DNA of 64,000 bases, from assembly GCF_963576615.1 (NCBI RefSeq), contig NC_088711.1, forward strand, positions 62,777,248 through 62,841,247, given 5' to 3'. This stretch comes from Watersipora subatra (Eukaryota > Bryozoa > Gymnolaemata > Cheilostomatida > Watersiporidae). This document shows positions 43,790 through 54,888 of this stretch, piece after piece. The notes beneath the pieces were generated by a model. The model did not search any database, was not told the origin of the DNA, and worked only from the letters and a program-made list of their open reading frames with translations. The first letter of the stretch is position 1. Each line of letters begins with the position of its first letter. The position numbers and the translations under genes were made by a program.

Positions 43790-44790
43790 CACTACATTTC
43801 AAAAACCAAATGCATGAAAGATTTTATCCTGATAGAGATCTTCACACGAATCTGCATCTACTAAATAGCATTACCTCTCATGAGGTAGAGCACTACTTGT
43901 CATTGCCGGGAGGTCTAAGTACTGATTGTCTAGTGAGAGTCTCTCATATCTTTAACAGTGTCCTATAATATATTAGGCCCGCGGTTCAGCAATACCGCTG
44001 ATCAATGCCAGCTAGGCAGCTCCTCACAGTAGACTCCTTAGTAGACAGTTTTGGCGATAGCATCTAGAGTTCGTGGAAATTGCTGTTGGTTTGCCATCGC
44101 TTGTAGTTGATGTCATCATTGTGCAATCTTTTACTATCTCATCATCTGCTGACGAAAGTACACTGTGAATGTCCTCCGCTTGCAGGATATGGGTCAGCAA
44201 GCTCAACCTGAGATTTTTCTGTCACTTGAAGTGATTGCAGGCCTAGTTCATTTTGTGCTTCACCTACACTTTCCCTTCTTTCAAGACTTGCTATGAATTT
44301 CATAGCACTATTCTGTACCATATCAACATCTTGTATGTGTTTTTAAAAACCTATCTCACACTGTGTCTGCGTATTCTAGGAGTGGTCTGCATAGATTGTT
44401 GTATGTTATGAGGCGGCCCTGTTTAAGGGCGTCATATAGCACCTACATGTTTCAGCACATCGATGACCTTACAGGCCTTTTGGGTTTTTGTGCTGTTTCC
44501 GAAATGTGATGTTAGTCTGTAGGGTGACACCCAAATATTTCATATCTTCGTTTCATTTCGTTTCAGTGTATCTTTAAGTTTGTAGGTCGAAAGCCCAGTC
44601 TTGTTGCCAAATGCAATTGCATGGCATTTAGAGTTGTTGAAGAGTATCTTCCAGTTGGAGGACCAGTTATGTACAGCATTTATGTTTGGCTGGAAGTTAG
44701 TAGCGTCTTTAGCAGAGTTGACTCGCTGATATACTAAATCGATTGCTATCTAATCAGAAATTGCAGAGATAGACAATACCTTGTCAGCAA
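43790..44790 (-). mobile_element. LINE reverse-transcriptase relic, unit 3 (longest copy)
   Basis: Minus-strand pieces in order: LSISAISD, NFQPNINAVHNWSSNWKILF, CHAIAFGNKTGLSTYKL, ITYNNLCRPLLEYADTV, VQNSAMKFIASL, and ELGLQSLQVTEKS. The CRPLLEYA block and the order are typical of CR1/Jockey-type non-LTR elements. About 500 bp here (43,930-44,450) are absent from units 1 and 2. Stops and frameshifts are present. Confidence 0.68.
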
Positions 44791-44813
44791 GCTTAGATAG
44801 CGTTTGTTCAAAT

Positions 44814-45075
44814 TTATTTTGTTACCATACGAGATATCATATATAACGTAATTACACCGCCATAGATGTAGTAACCCAATTTATTTTGTTACCATACGAG
44901 ATATCATATATAACGTAATTACACCGTCATAGATGTAGTAACCCAATTTATTTTGTTACCATAGGAGATATCATATATAACGTAATTACATCGTCATAGA
45001 TGTAGTAACCCAATTTATTTTGTTACCATACGAGATATCATATATAACGTAATTACACCGTCATAGATGTAGTAG
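44814..45075. repeat. 67-bp tandem repeat, about four units
   Basis: GTTACCATACGAGATATCAT recurs at 44,821, 44,888, 44,955 and 45,022, with only a few substitutions (CCATAGGAG in the third). The period is exactly 67. It is unique to unit 3 and stands where units 1 and 2 have the inverted-repeat cluster. Confidence 0.92.
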
Positions 45076-46458
45076 CTCTAAATCATTACGTATAATAGTG
45101 CTAGGCTAGCGGTATTACCTGACACAGTTCAGTAAAATAGCAATGTAATTTTAATTACTGCATACATTGAATTGGCAAAGATTATTAGATGAACACAGTG
45201 GTTTACTAGTGTTACAGTCTAAAAAAGGCATTTTGCTAGGTGACAGCTCCAGCAGCAGGCTAAACTACTGGCTTACACAAGTCTGTGTGGACCGCATTGA
45301 TAGTATAGTGCAGCAGTGTGGGACCCATGCCAGCAGTATCAAGTGTGCAACAGAGAAATGGTTCAAAATACAGCAGTTTGATTCATTTCTAATGTAAGAC
45401 GAAGAGAAAACACAACAACCGCTTGTGAAGCGCTAAGTCTAGAAACTCTAGCATCAAGTGGTACAACATTAGACACAACCTTCTGCATAGACTTCTAGCC
45501 TTCTAGCAAAAAATCATTTACCTCTTATCAGCTTATATCATAAATTGATCATACCAACAATTAATCGGAATGCCTCCAGTTTTACTGTTCCAGTAACACT
45601 AAAAGCACTCCGAACTAGGATGGACAAAATAACGATATTCGGTAGTTGTTTTCTCGATAATATAAATCCAAGTGCAACTGCCCTATCATGTTATCGATCT
45701 TACCGGTTGTTTCTTTTACTCATCGATAGTTCACACCTCAATATATTGTTTGTCAATTTTTTTGCTGCAGATAGTTTTTTTTCTGTAGTTCATCTTATTT
45801 ATTCATGGATCGGGATATCACGATTGTTGTGGCTGTGATTTTGTTGCTAAACCAAAGGTATTCCCTTTATCCTAATAAATGCTGACTGAAGCCTAAGCAC
45901 CCAACTGAATCTTTTAAAGACTATTTTTGCACACACACAATCTTATCATTTCAGTAGATCTACCCTACTTTTGGGATTTACTAAAGATCGATCGAAGATG
46001 GGAGAAAGAGAGAGGTCTAATTTCTTTTTTTAATGGTTTTCTGGCACATCAATTGATTTCTTTTTCCTTATTGGTTATTTCCACGAGAGGTTTCTAACCC
46101 GCTTTTAGATGAATATATGATGACTGTATTTATTGCTGGTCCTCTGATGTATTAGTTGTCATGTTCGTTGTAGTATTGCATATATATCCAGTGTTCAGGC
46201 GTTTCTCCATTATAGCATCTGCTTTTGCTAATACTTCCATACAACAATTTGATATGCTGTTTCTCTATTGTGGAAAAATTTACTGTGATGTGTTATGGCG
46301 TGTTCGCTTTGTTGTAAAAACTAGGGGTATGCACGTTTTTTCACTGCAGTTGGAGCTTTGTAGTTTGTGTGTCTGTGTGGTTTAACGATAGCTACTGTAA
46401 CAGTTTCCAATAATCTCAAAGACTCAAGTCTCTGCTAGAAACACTCCATCCTCTATTA
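45076..46458. other. Unit 3 intergenic sequence with a copy-specific insertion
   Basis: 45,250-45,430 and 46,107-46,458 match units 1 and 2. Between them about 670 bp are found only here. The ends of the extra piece (TAGAAACTCT and AGAGGTTTCTAA) are weakly inverted, so it may be a decayed mobile element. No coding signal is seen, except the stop-containing third copy of the MHTPSFYNK-type frame at about 46,110-46,330 on the minus strand. Confidence 0.4.
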
Positions 46459-47688
46459 CCCTAGGAAACTTATATTTCGCTAGTATTTAGTTTCGTGAGT
46501 AGCATACAGAGTAAAATTTCGCTGGAACTTAATTTCGCAGCTCTGATGAGTGCGAAAATATAGTGATGTGAAAATAAATGCAGTGGAACAAACATTAGAT
46601 TCCTCAGGTCCAATTCACTGGTACGAAATATTTTTCAATTTGGGACTACCGTACAGTTTGGACTATAAACCGCACCTCTATATAAGCTGCATGTGCTTTA
46701 TTTTCCAAAAACGATAATAAAACAATACATAAGCCGCACCTTACTATAGGCCGCAGAACTAAGGACTGTGCTTTTTAACGTGGCAGCAACTTTGCCATTT
46801 AAAACCGAACAGTGCAGAACGGCACAGTTTCGTATTATCCGACGCTTCTAACTTAGTGCCTAACGGGACAGTACCGTGAGGCATTGTTTCGTATTTTCTT
46901 TCACAGCTAGAAGTGCACTAATTGGAGATTCCCGTTAGTGCGCCCTAGCGGTGAAAGACAAAGCCACAGAATAAGCCACAGTGATTAGCCGCACCCTTGT
47001 AGGCCTACCTATAAGCCGCATGGCTCAAATCATCAGAAAAAAGTAGCGGCTAATCGTCCGAAAAGTACGGTAGTTTGTATTTGCGAACCGCAGGTAGAAA
47101 TGTGTAGGCGAGATCAATAATGCAATTTGATCGCTTGCTGCAGTTTGTCTCTTGGACTATCAATGACGTCAAGGTCCCTGCCGCAGTGACTGATGTTGTA
47201 CCAATATTAGAATTCGAGTATTTATAGCACGGTGCCGCGGTGGCCATGGCCCCGGGTTGTTATTGCTTTTGGTTGGTAATAAAATTCATCACCACAATAA
47301 TTATTATTCAATTTTATGACTTTCCCTACCAGACTGTCATCCTCATCAGTTACAAATTCAATGACTAAACTAATATCATCATCTTCTTCATTTGTCTAGG
47401 CTTTTCCAAAAAAAACTTATTATCTTAATTTGTTTTGCCAAGCTGCTCAGTCGGTGTATTAGCTATAATGAGTTTAGCAAAACTTGCCCAATGAGCCAAC
47501 CACACACGAAAATTGCCTGCATTTCTAATATGACGATTTTATTGTGAATATCAATGAAGAAAGCAATTTATTTTCGCGTTTTCGCTCGTTCGTTATGATA
47601 GTTTAGTTTCGCTCATGAAATTTTCGCGAGAGGCTGTTGCCGCGAAAACGCGAAAGTTAGATGCCGCGAATACATAAGTGTCCTAGGG
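46459..47688. mobile_element. CCCTAGG-ended DNA element, inserted only in unit 3
   Basis: The ends are CCCTAGGAAACTTATATTTC and, reversed, CCCTAGGACACTTATGTATT, flanked by TA on both sides (TTA...TAA). Units 1 and 2 have CTCTATTAAGC or a similar intact site. CCCTAG ends recall piggyBac, but the TTAA target is not clear. There is no transposase. A second element is nested inside. Confidence 0.7.
46646..47073. repeat. MITE nested in the CCCTAGG element
   Basis: Inverted ends CTACCGTACAGTTTGGACTA and (reversed) CTACCGTACTTTTCGGACGA, followed by AACCGCAC/AGCCGC motifs repeated inside. About 428 bp, non-coding. Similar TACCGTA...GGACTATAA ends are, from memory, common in animal genomes, but I cannot name the superfamily. 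Confidence 0.65.
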
Positions 47689-47825
47689 TAAGCGTGATCA
47701 TCTAATAAACAGACAGAATTGCTCATCTCAGTAAACGTTTGCAAGGAATGGTGAGTTATTCATTCACCATTGCAAATTATTCTGATGGTTGATTGCTGTA
47801 AACAATTTTTTGTACCAAGAATAAA

Positions 47826-49125
47826 ATCAAGATGGGACCAGCTTGATGTGGCAATACTGTTGTTACATGGATCACTCATGGGTCTGTTAAACACCAAATC
47901 TCAGGCAAGCGAAAAAATTAGTATTTGACATGAGTTCTTCATACCATCAGTAATAAACTTAATGCGTTGGAGGTTGGAAGTAGTTTAGACTTATTTCTGT
48001 GTGCAAATGTTTGTTCTGGTGCTGTTGCTATATACACAGTGAGTCAAGATTAAAATTTGTAATGTTTCATGTGAAGTTTAACTGTCAAACTCCTAACAAG
48101 TTTCTCTCAAGTTTTTGAACTGCGTCGTTCTCTGAGCTTAGGCTGAATATGTAATTTTTTATTCAACTGTCAGTGATCATCTGTGACAGGCATTAATCCA
48201 TAAACTTGACTGTCGAGTTGAGTTTGTTTCTAGTTTGCTATTCAGATTACATATTCTGAAAATGAATTCATAAATTTACAGTTAAATGACTGAGCCTACA
48301 GTTATTAAATTTTATTTTGTACTGAAAGGAATATACTGTTGTCACTGAAGTTAACAACTCTATTAGCGCATTATCCAACAAATGAACATAGTGTGATGTC
48401 GACAATTTAATAATTTGTATTGTCCATAAACGTTCAGAGGTGGCACGAGTCAAGGTGGTGACAGAGATCGATCCATAATATTTACGACATAAACATATAA
48501 GTAAAAATGGTATTAATAACAGGAAGTCTCTTAAATATCAACACAAGATTGAATAAAACTTTATCAAGTTTATAATTTTAGCTTGTGATTCTGCGTGCAA
48601 AGTTCCTCATGCTGCAGGCACACCAGTCTAGGCTGGAGGGAGAGCCGATACACACGGCTCTACCAGTTTTAGGACTCAGGGTCCACAGTTGTCGCCTTAG
48701 GAGGGAATACAACAAACAACTGGTACTCATAGCTAGTATGCGAGAATATGATGTTGATACGTAGGGCAAGCATGTTCTGCTGGGCACTGAAGATCTTTGG
48801 TTGATGGGATTAGTTCGATCTACCTTGTCTTTGGCTGGTTCAAATTTCGGCGATCTTATTGGTGCATGTTGTAAGTATGCGGAATATAACCAAGTCTTTA
48901 CCTAAATAGTAAATTGGAAATTTTACAAAACAGAAGAAAGTCTCATAACAATTATTTAAAACTAAATTAGAATACATATAATAAACAGTCTGTCTACATC
49001 TGCAGTCTCCTTTCTGTCATGCACCATCAATACAGCAGTCACTTATCTCATGTTCTCCAATATAAGTAACGCTTTATCGTGATATCCTGTATCATCCTCA
49101 GCCCTTTTGAGGTCTACCCATTTCA
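47826..49125. other. Insertion specific to unit 3, with a possible exon relic
   Basis: The unit sequence breaks off near 47,826 and resumes at GAGTTGTGTTCCACTTCA (49,126). Between them 1.3 kb are present only here. At 48,572-48,871 (+) an acceptor (TATAATTTTAG) and a donor (GTT|GTAAGT) frame a 300-bp stretch reading FLMLQAHQSRLEGEP..ALPVLGLRVHSCRLRREYNKQL, interrupted by one TAG. This looks like a decayed host exon carried here. Confidence 0.35.
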
Positions 49126-49181
49126 CAAGAGTTGTGTTCCACTTCACTACATGGGAATTATCTTTTCTTACCCTCAAACTT

Positions 49182-51190
49182 TATTTTAAGGGTTCATGCT
49201 GGGTTTGGCAATAAAACTCATGTCAACGTTGTCAATGTTGTATAAGTAAAAGGTACAAAATATTTAGTTATAATAGTAGGTCAACACAAAGTTAATCAAT
49301 CTTTTATTCCAAGTTAATATTGGTTTTACGGTAAAAATACTGCACTGTAGTTTTTAGTAGTCCCACAACCAAACACGAGCAAAGCGAATGGTTTGGGAGA
49401 TTTATGATAAATGCACATGTGCACACAACTCCCGAAAAATTATCCGGTAACGGGCCGTCACCAAACCCTTGTAACGAAATCTTATCAACAAAATCAACTA
49501 TTTTTCTGTAAAGTTGTTTAAGTATAATAATGATACAAAACGCATAAAAACCTATTTAAATATGTTACCCAGCCTTTGAAAGGTTACCGCAAATTCCTAA
49601 AACTAACCCATCCGATCGGATTATACATAAATAGACAAACTTATTTGGCCGAAAATCGTTATTAAAACTTGCTAAGCATCACTTTTATTAAAGTTAAGAC
49701 CGGAAATTAAAACGCCGAGCGACATAGAATAGAACGATCAAGTCGTGCGCATTTCACGAAAAAAGTAACATGCACATTTCACCAGTCTATAGCATTGTCA
49801 AATTGCCGAAGGTTTCTGTAACTAGGAGTACTGAAATTGTAGGAGTACTGAAATCGTTGCATTTTTGCCGATTTCAAAGTAGCTGAGTACTTTGGTATTC
49901 TAACTGATGTCCAATGCAGTGTAAGTAAAGGAAATGACAATGATATTGTTTCTAACGGTTCTTATGAGATGATTACAATAATTAATCATAAGTTTGGATG
50001 ACTACAGAACAATGACTACGTTGTACAGATTTTCCAAAAATCTATATAAATATCACAACTTCTTGATATCACTAACTATGCCATTTTTAAATGTAAACAG
50101 AATTGTGCATTGGTTTTATATTATTACTATATTAATAATATTGGTTATTCTAATAATATCAGTGCATTTTACTTCTAATATTGGCCAATATTGCATTTCT
50201 CCTATTGCAGGGGGAGAGATATAAACATATAATCTTTTCCTTTCATTATTACTATTTGTTGTATATAATAACACCCACACCCAGTACATTACAGCTACCA
50301 TTGCAGTTATCCTATTGCACTGCAGTGTCATTTGACTGCTAATATTGCATTTCTCAACCATCAGTACCCTTTTTTTTTTCCAATATCACTTTGGTTGTGG
50401 GCTGTGTGACAGGGAAATTTCTAGTTATATGTGTGTTAATAACTTGAAACATTTAACATTTATAACTGAATTAAGTAGCCCATTATAACGAGCAACAAGC
50501 GTGCTGCATTACCTTTTTACATGGGGTGACCCACTAGTGGAGCACTTGGTGACAACCGAAAAAATTTGTAGTTGAATAAAGTAGCCCATTATAAAGAGCA
50601 ACAAGCATGCTGAATTACTAGAAAATCAGAACAAATGTTTCCCTCTTGGAGTGCTTCAATATGACTTGGCTTTTATTGTTTTACGCAGAAATCTGAGGTA
50701 CTGAGGCTAAGCTAAAAGCTGCTACCTATTGCCCAGCCTAGCCCTCTCTATCAAAAAAGTATTTATGAAAGATTCAGTGTAGGTACTTCATATATTACCT
50801 GTTTTCTTAATATACTGTTTGTGGATTAAAATAATATAACAAAAGATTTTTCAATTTTAGGATCAATTAAAATTGCTTACATTTTTTGTAATGAAAAAAA
50901 TAGTTTAGAATTCGAAAAAATTGCTTTTCAAATAGCCTTCTAAGACAGATTGTGGTCAAACACCAAGCTTGGACTCTCTTTCGATGTATAATAAACCTCA
51001 GCTGCTTAAAAATAATATAACACTTTCACAATAAACTTTTTTTTAAGTTATCAAAAATTTCTATTAAAAAATTACATAATTTATTTTAATAGAGTTATAA
51101 CAAAAACTGATTTGCATATATGCCAAGGGCAACCAATTGCACTCTCACAATAGTCTGTATCATGCTTGTAGTACTGAGTAGTCAATAGAA
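49182..51190. other. Unique AT-rich sequence, no gene recognised
   Basis: The array homology ends near 49,181. A 45-bp direct repeat (AAGTAGCCCATTATAA...GAGCAACAAGC) occurs at 50,468 and 50,574. No exon with clear codon structure was found. Confidence 0.4.
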
Positions 51191-51910
51191 GCAGGGTTGT
51201 CATAAGCCTATCCACAGTTGGGTGTGTTGGACAGTTGTCTATTATGGGAAGAACATCCCAGTTTTCTCTGATTATCTATTGATCAAAATTTCTTACCTAT
51301 GTTTGAAAGATGTCATTTACCGTCCTAGTCTTCTTCTTGTGGTAATACTGACATGGAAGGTTGTTAACATCTTTAAAGCAAAGTTGTTTTCTGAGCTTTC
51401 CTATTATGATTGGAACCTGCTTCTCAGTGCCCGGCATGTTAACACAAATTGCCACAGTCAGTCCTGCTTTCGAAATCTTCCCTTCACTGCATTTCTCTCT
51501 GTTGATGTGTAATGTTTTGTCGACTGTTAGTTCGAAGAACAACCTGGTTTGATTCATATTGAATATGTTTGCAGTAATGGAGTCAATGCTTCTTTTTTCT
51601 ACTTTTTCGCCTCCTCAATAATGACCGCAGCTGACTCTCCAGCAGCTCTGTAACTACCAATAAAACGTTATTTCTTCTATCTATGGACACAAACCTGAAA
51701 AACCGGTATCCTTTCCAAAAGTCTGAAGGAACTTTTTTGAAAAAAACTTTTTATCGGTTGGTACACTTTCACCACCCAATTGTCTCAACCAAATCACCAC
51801 TCCACTATCTGAATCATTGTGCAACACTGAACTAACTCTTAGCCTTGATGAACTTTGGTCACATGATGTACTTATACTCTCTTCTTTGACAAATTGCCCA
51901 AATCTCCTGA
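51190..51910 (-). pseudogene. Tigger/jerky-type DDE transposase relic
   Basis: Minus-strand pieces, in order: a CENP-B-type DNA-binding stretch (WLRQLGGESVPTDKKFFSKK), then NQTRLFFELTVDKTL, EKCSEGKISKAGLTVAICVN, GKLRKQLCFKDVNNLPCQYY, and VLPIIDNCPTHP. This is the pogo/Tigger DDE order. The first catalytic Asp (N-x-DETG) has become Asn; the second (IIDN) is kept. Stops and frame changes are present. Element ends were not found. Confidence 0.78.
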
Positions 51911-51914
51911 AATG

Positions 51915-52290
51915 ATAATTGCGATTGATAATTGCAATTGCAATGAATCGCAAACCAAATGATAAGTGCAATTGCGATTCATTGCATTTGCGATAATCGC
52001 GATTGCAATGAATTGTAATTGCGATTGATTTTGCGATTCAGGTTAACAGGTTTCAGGTTAGCAAATTAACTAATCACAATTCATTTGTTAATTGCAATTC
52101 ACCAATAAATTGCGATTGATTCATTTGCTAATCAATTGCAAATGATTAGCGTAAATCATTGATTTAGCATAAATGCAATCAATGCTTAATCAATGATTTA
52201 GCATTGATTGCAACAATGTTTAATCGATTGTAGCCATTGATTAATTTCAACATGATAATCAATTGATTATCATGTTGAAAATATGCAAAA
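51915..52290. repeat. ATTGC/GATAATTGC-rich repetitive tract
   Basis: Dense imperfect copies of ATTGCGATT, GCAATTGC and AATCATTG on both strands over 370 bp, next to the Tigger relic. It resembles the subterminal repeats of a hAT-like element, but no end or target duplication was found. Confidence 0.5.
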
Positions 52291-53090
52291 TGATAGCCAG
52301 AGCATGGTAACTAACCCAAGGCTGGGCATTAGAATACCAGCATCATAGTACCCAAACCGCTTTCAATCTAATAGATATCTCTATGGCTCGGAATAAAGTA
52401 ATCTCTTCTGAAGTGATAATTGCAGTCTCGACAGCCATTGAGCTGAAAATCATCACCATCAAGCTCGTTTTCTTTCTCATATCAACAAACAGCTCTATGA
52501 GAAATAAAGGAGCAAAAACTGTTCAAGTAAATGATGTTAGATTCAAATTATTTAAAGCGATTTATTATTGTGTCAGAAGGGACTAAACAAGCTCATACAA
52601 GATAACCATGGGTTCGAGTTATCTGTGTTTGACTTTTCATTCCTTTATAAATTAATATAATAATAATTTATGATCTAAACTATTTGATTTGTTTAATTAG
52701 ATCTACATCCTAAATTAATTTTTTTAATAAAATCATAAATCACTTTTGATTTGTTTGCATAAAATCGAATGAAAGCTGACTTGAATCACTACAGAGGGAT
52801 TTTTTCAAGTGTTCGAGTATTTGAATTACTGCCGATAACAGTGCTGAGATGTTGGGATAGTGGCAGAATGTAATAAAGATACATGTGAACACAATTATAT
52901 CAAATAAAACAGGTTTCACTAGAATCAAAACATAATGACATGCAAACTTTGTCTGCTCTGTATAATGTTGTGCACCACCTGTCAATCTCTTTAGTAGTTT
53001 AAGATTCCTAGTGACAGCTAGCTTACTTTATCTATGCTCTTGATATGATCAAGTGTATAACTGCGTGCACAACCGTTCTTACGAGTGAAA
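52290..53090. other. No recognised feature
   Basis: AT-rich sequence. The open frames at 52,383-52,586 (+) and 52,740-52,985 (-) are short and show no domain or splice context. Confidence 0.35.
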
Positions 53091-53091
53091 A

Positions 53092-53165
53092 AAGGTGATT
53101 GGGTGATGCGCTTGGCTGGGAATTGTGATATGTAAGTTCAAATCCTGTGTGCTGCAATCCTTTTT
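53092..53165 (+). repeat. tRNA-derived SINE-like head
   Basis: GGTGATTGGGTGATGCGCTT (A-box-like) followed by AAGTTCAAATCCTGTGTGCT (B-box-like) 40 bp later. The arms do not form a good tRNA. A different sequence from the array SINE heads. Confidence 0.5.
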
Positions 53166-53569
53166 CATAACAATTTTAGGGTGGTTTCTGATGGATGGAC
53201 ACATTTTATTGTAGTAAAAATTAATAATAGTATTATAATAAGGCCGTAAATCTATGTACCATCAGTAATAATTAAAATCGACTAGGGTAAGTTAAGTTCA
53301 TGTAAGAGCTTCAATTACTGCATAAAATGGTGATATTAAAGTGTTTTTATGATTACAAAACCTTCTTCTATACAGCTTAGCATTGCTGAATCCTGTGTTC
53401 ATAATTTAACTCTATTATTTTGTGCTTCACTCTACTACAGTTGGTTTCTTATTTATCATTATCTGTGATGGACACATTTCCTGACTGTTATTTCACAGCC
53501 ACTCACTTTCTATCCTTTATTCATCTACCTCGAGCTTTATTCATGGTAACCAAATATTGTGTTTTATGT

Positions 53570-54235
53570 CAAGGTTGTGTACTTCACCGTTGTACACCAG
53601 TTCCATATCAAGGTTGTATACTGTACTATATTGTTGTACACCAGTTCCATATCATGTTTGTATAATACTGTTTTACACTAGCTCTATATCAAGGTTGTAC
53701 ACTATACTGTTGTACACTAGTTCCATGTCAAGGTTGTATACTATACTATTCTGTTGTACACTAGTTCCATATCGAGGTTCTATACTATATAATACTGTTG
53801 TACACTAGTTCCATATCAATGTTGTATACTACACTGTTGTACACTAGTTCCATATCGGGGTTGTATACTACACTATACTGTTGTACACTAGTTCCATGTC
53901 AAGGTTGTATACTATATTATTCTGTTGTACACTAGTTCCATATCGAGGTCGTATACTATATAATACTGTTGTACAATAGTTCCATATCAAGGTTGTATAC
54001 TATACTGTTGTACACTAGTTCCATATCGAGGTTGTATACTACACTATACTGTTGTACACTAGTTCCATGTCAAGGTTGTATACTATACTATACTGTTGTA
54101 CACTAGTTCCATGTCAAGGTTGTACACTATACTGCGGTACACTAGTTCTATGTCAAGGTTGTACACTATACTGCTGTACACTAGTTCCATGTCAAGGTTG
54201 TATATAAACCTATTGTACATCAGCACTATGTCAAG
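53570..54235. repeat. Minisatellite of 38-50 bp units
   Basis: About 15 copies of TTGTACACTAGTTCCATATC plus AAGGTTGTATACTATACT. Unit length varies because a ACTATA/TAATACTG piece is repeated or missing. ATATC alternates with ATGTC between units, suggesting a higher-order pattern. It lies about 650 bp beyond the 3' end of the minus-strand gene. Frames on either strand are repeat artefacts. Confidence 0.9.
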
Positions 54236-54888
54236 TTTGTATACCTGAATATGTTGGCCCATGTTTACTAAAAATAACAACTGCAAGTTCACCTTATTCA
54301 GATATGTAATCAGACTTACACTCGGTTCAATAATGCATATCAAATCATAATAAGACAACTAAAATATAATAATATAAACCATAATATATTTTGTTTAATT
54401 AGTAAGTTGATAAGCAAAATTATTTTGTAAAAGTTTATGAAAGTAAATAAAGTCGTGCACTGAATCAGAACTTTCTCTTGTAGTTCAACATCAACTGAAC
54501 TATCAACACTGTTGATGGTTTATTTAAAATAGCAGTATGTTCATGTTACTACACGAAACATACAGAAATGTGGAGTTGCTCTCTTGTGCAGCTATAACAT
54601 ATTCTTTTATAGTACTATGAGTTTAACGATTCCAAAAATATGAACACTGAAAATAAAATTCGTGTTTACAAAAGCACTCCTCAAACGCAGTGGTTACAAC
54701 ACACAAGAAAAGAGCTCAGTGTCCTTGTAATTTTTGTTTTACTTTGAGGGTCAATTTTAGAACATAGTGACTTATGTTGTGTTGCACATGTGATTTATAT
54801 ATTATATCGCTTAAATAATACCATGCCATATAAATAAAAAGTATTCAATGAAAACTGTACAACCCAGAGTAGATGAGCAGTTGGAATA

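Noticed and set aside
44814..45075. Regular repeats that might suggest a CRISPR array
   Set aside because: The units follow each other without spacers, and the context is an animal genome.
53420..53808. Two overlapping plus-strand frames
   Set aside because: They run into the minisatellite and owe their length to its repeat pattern.
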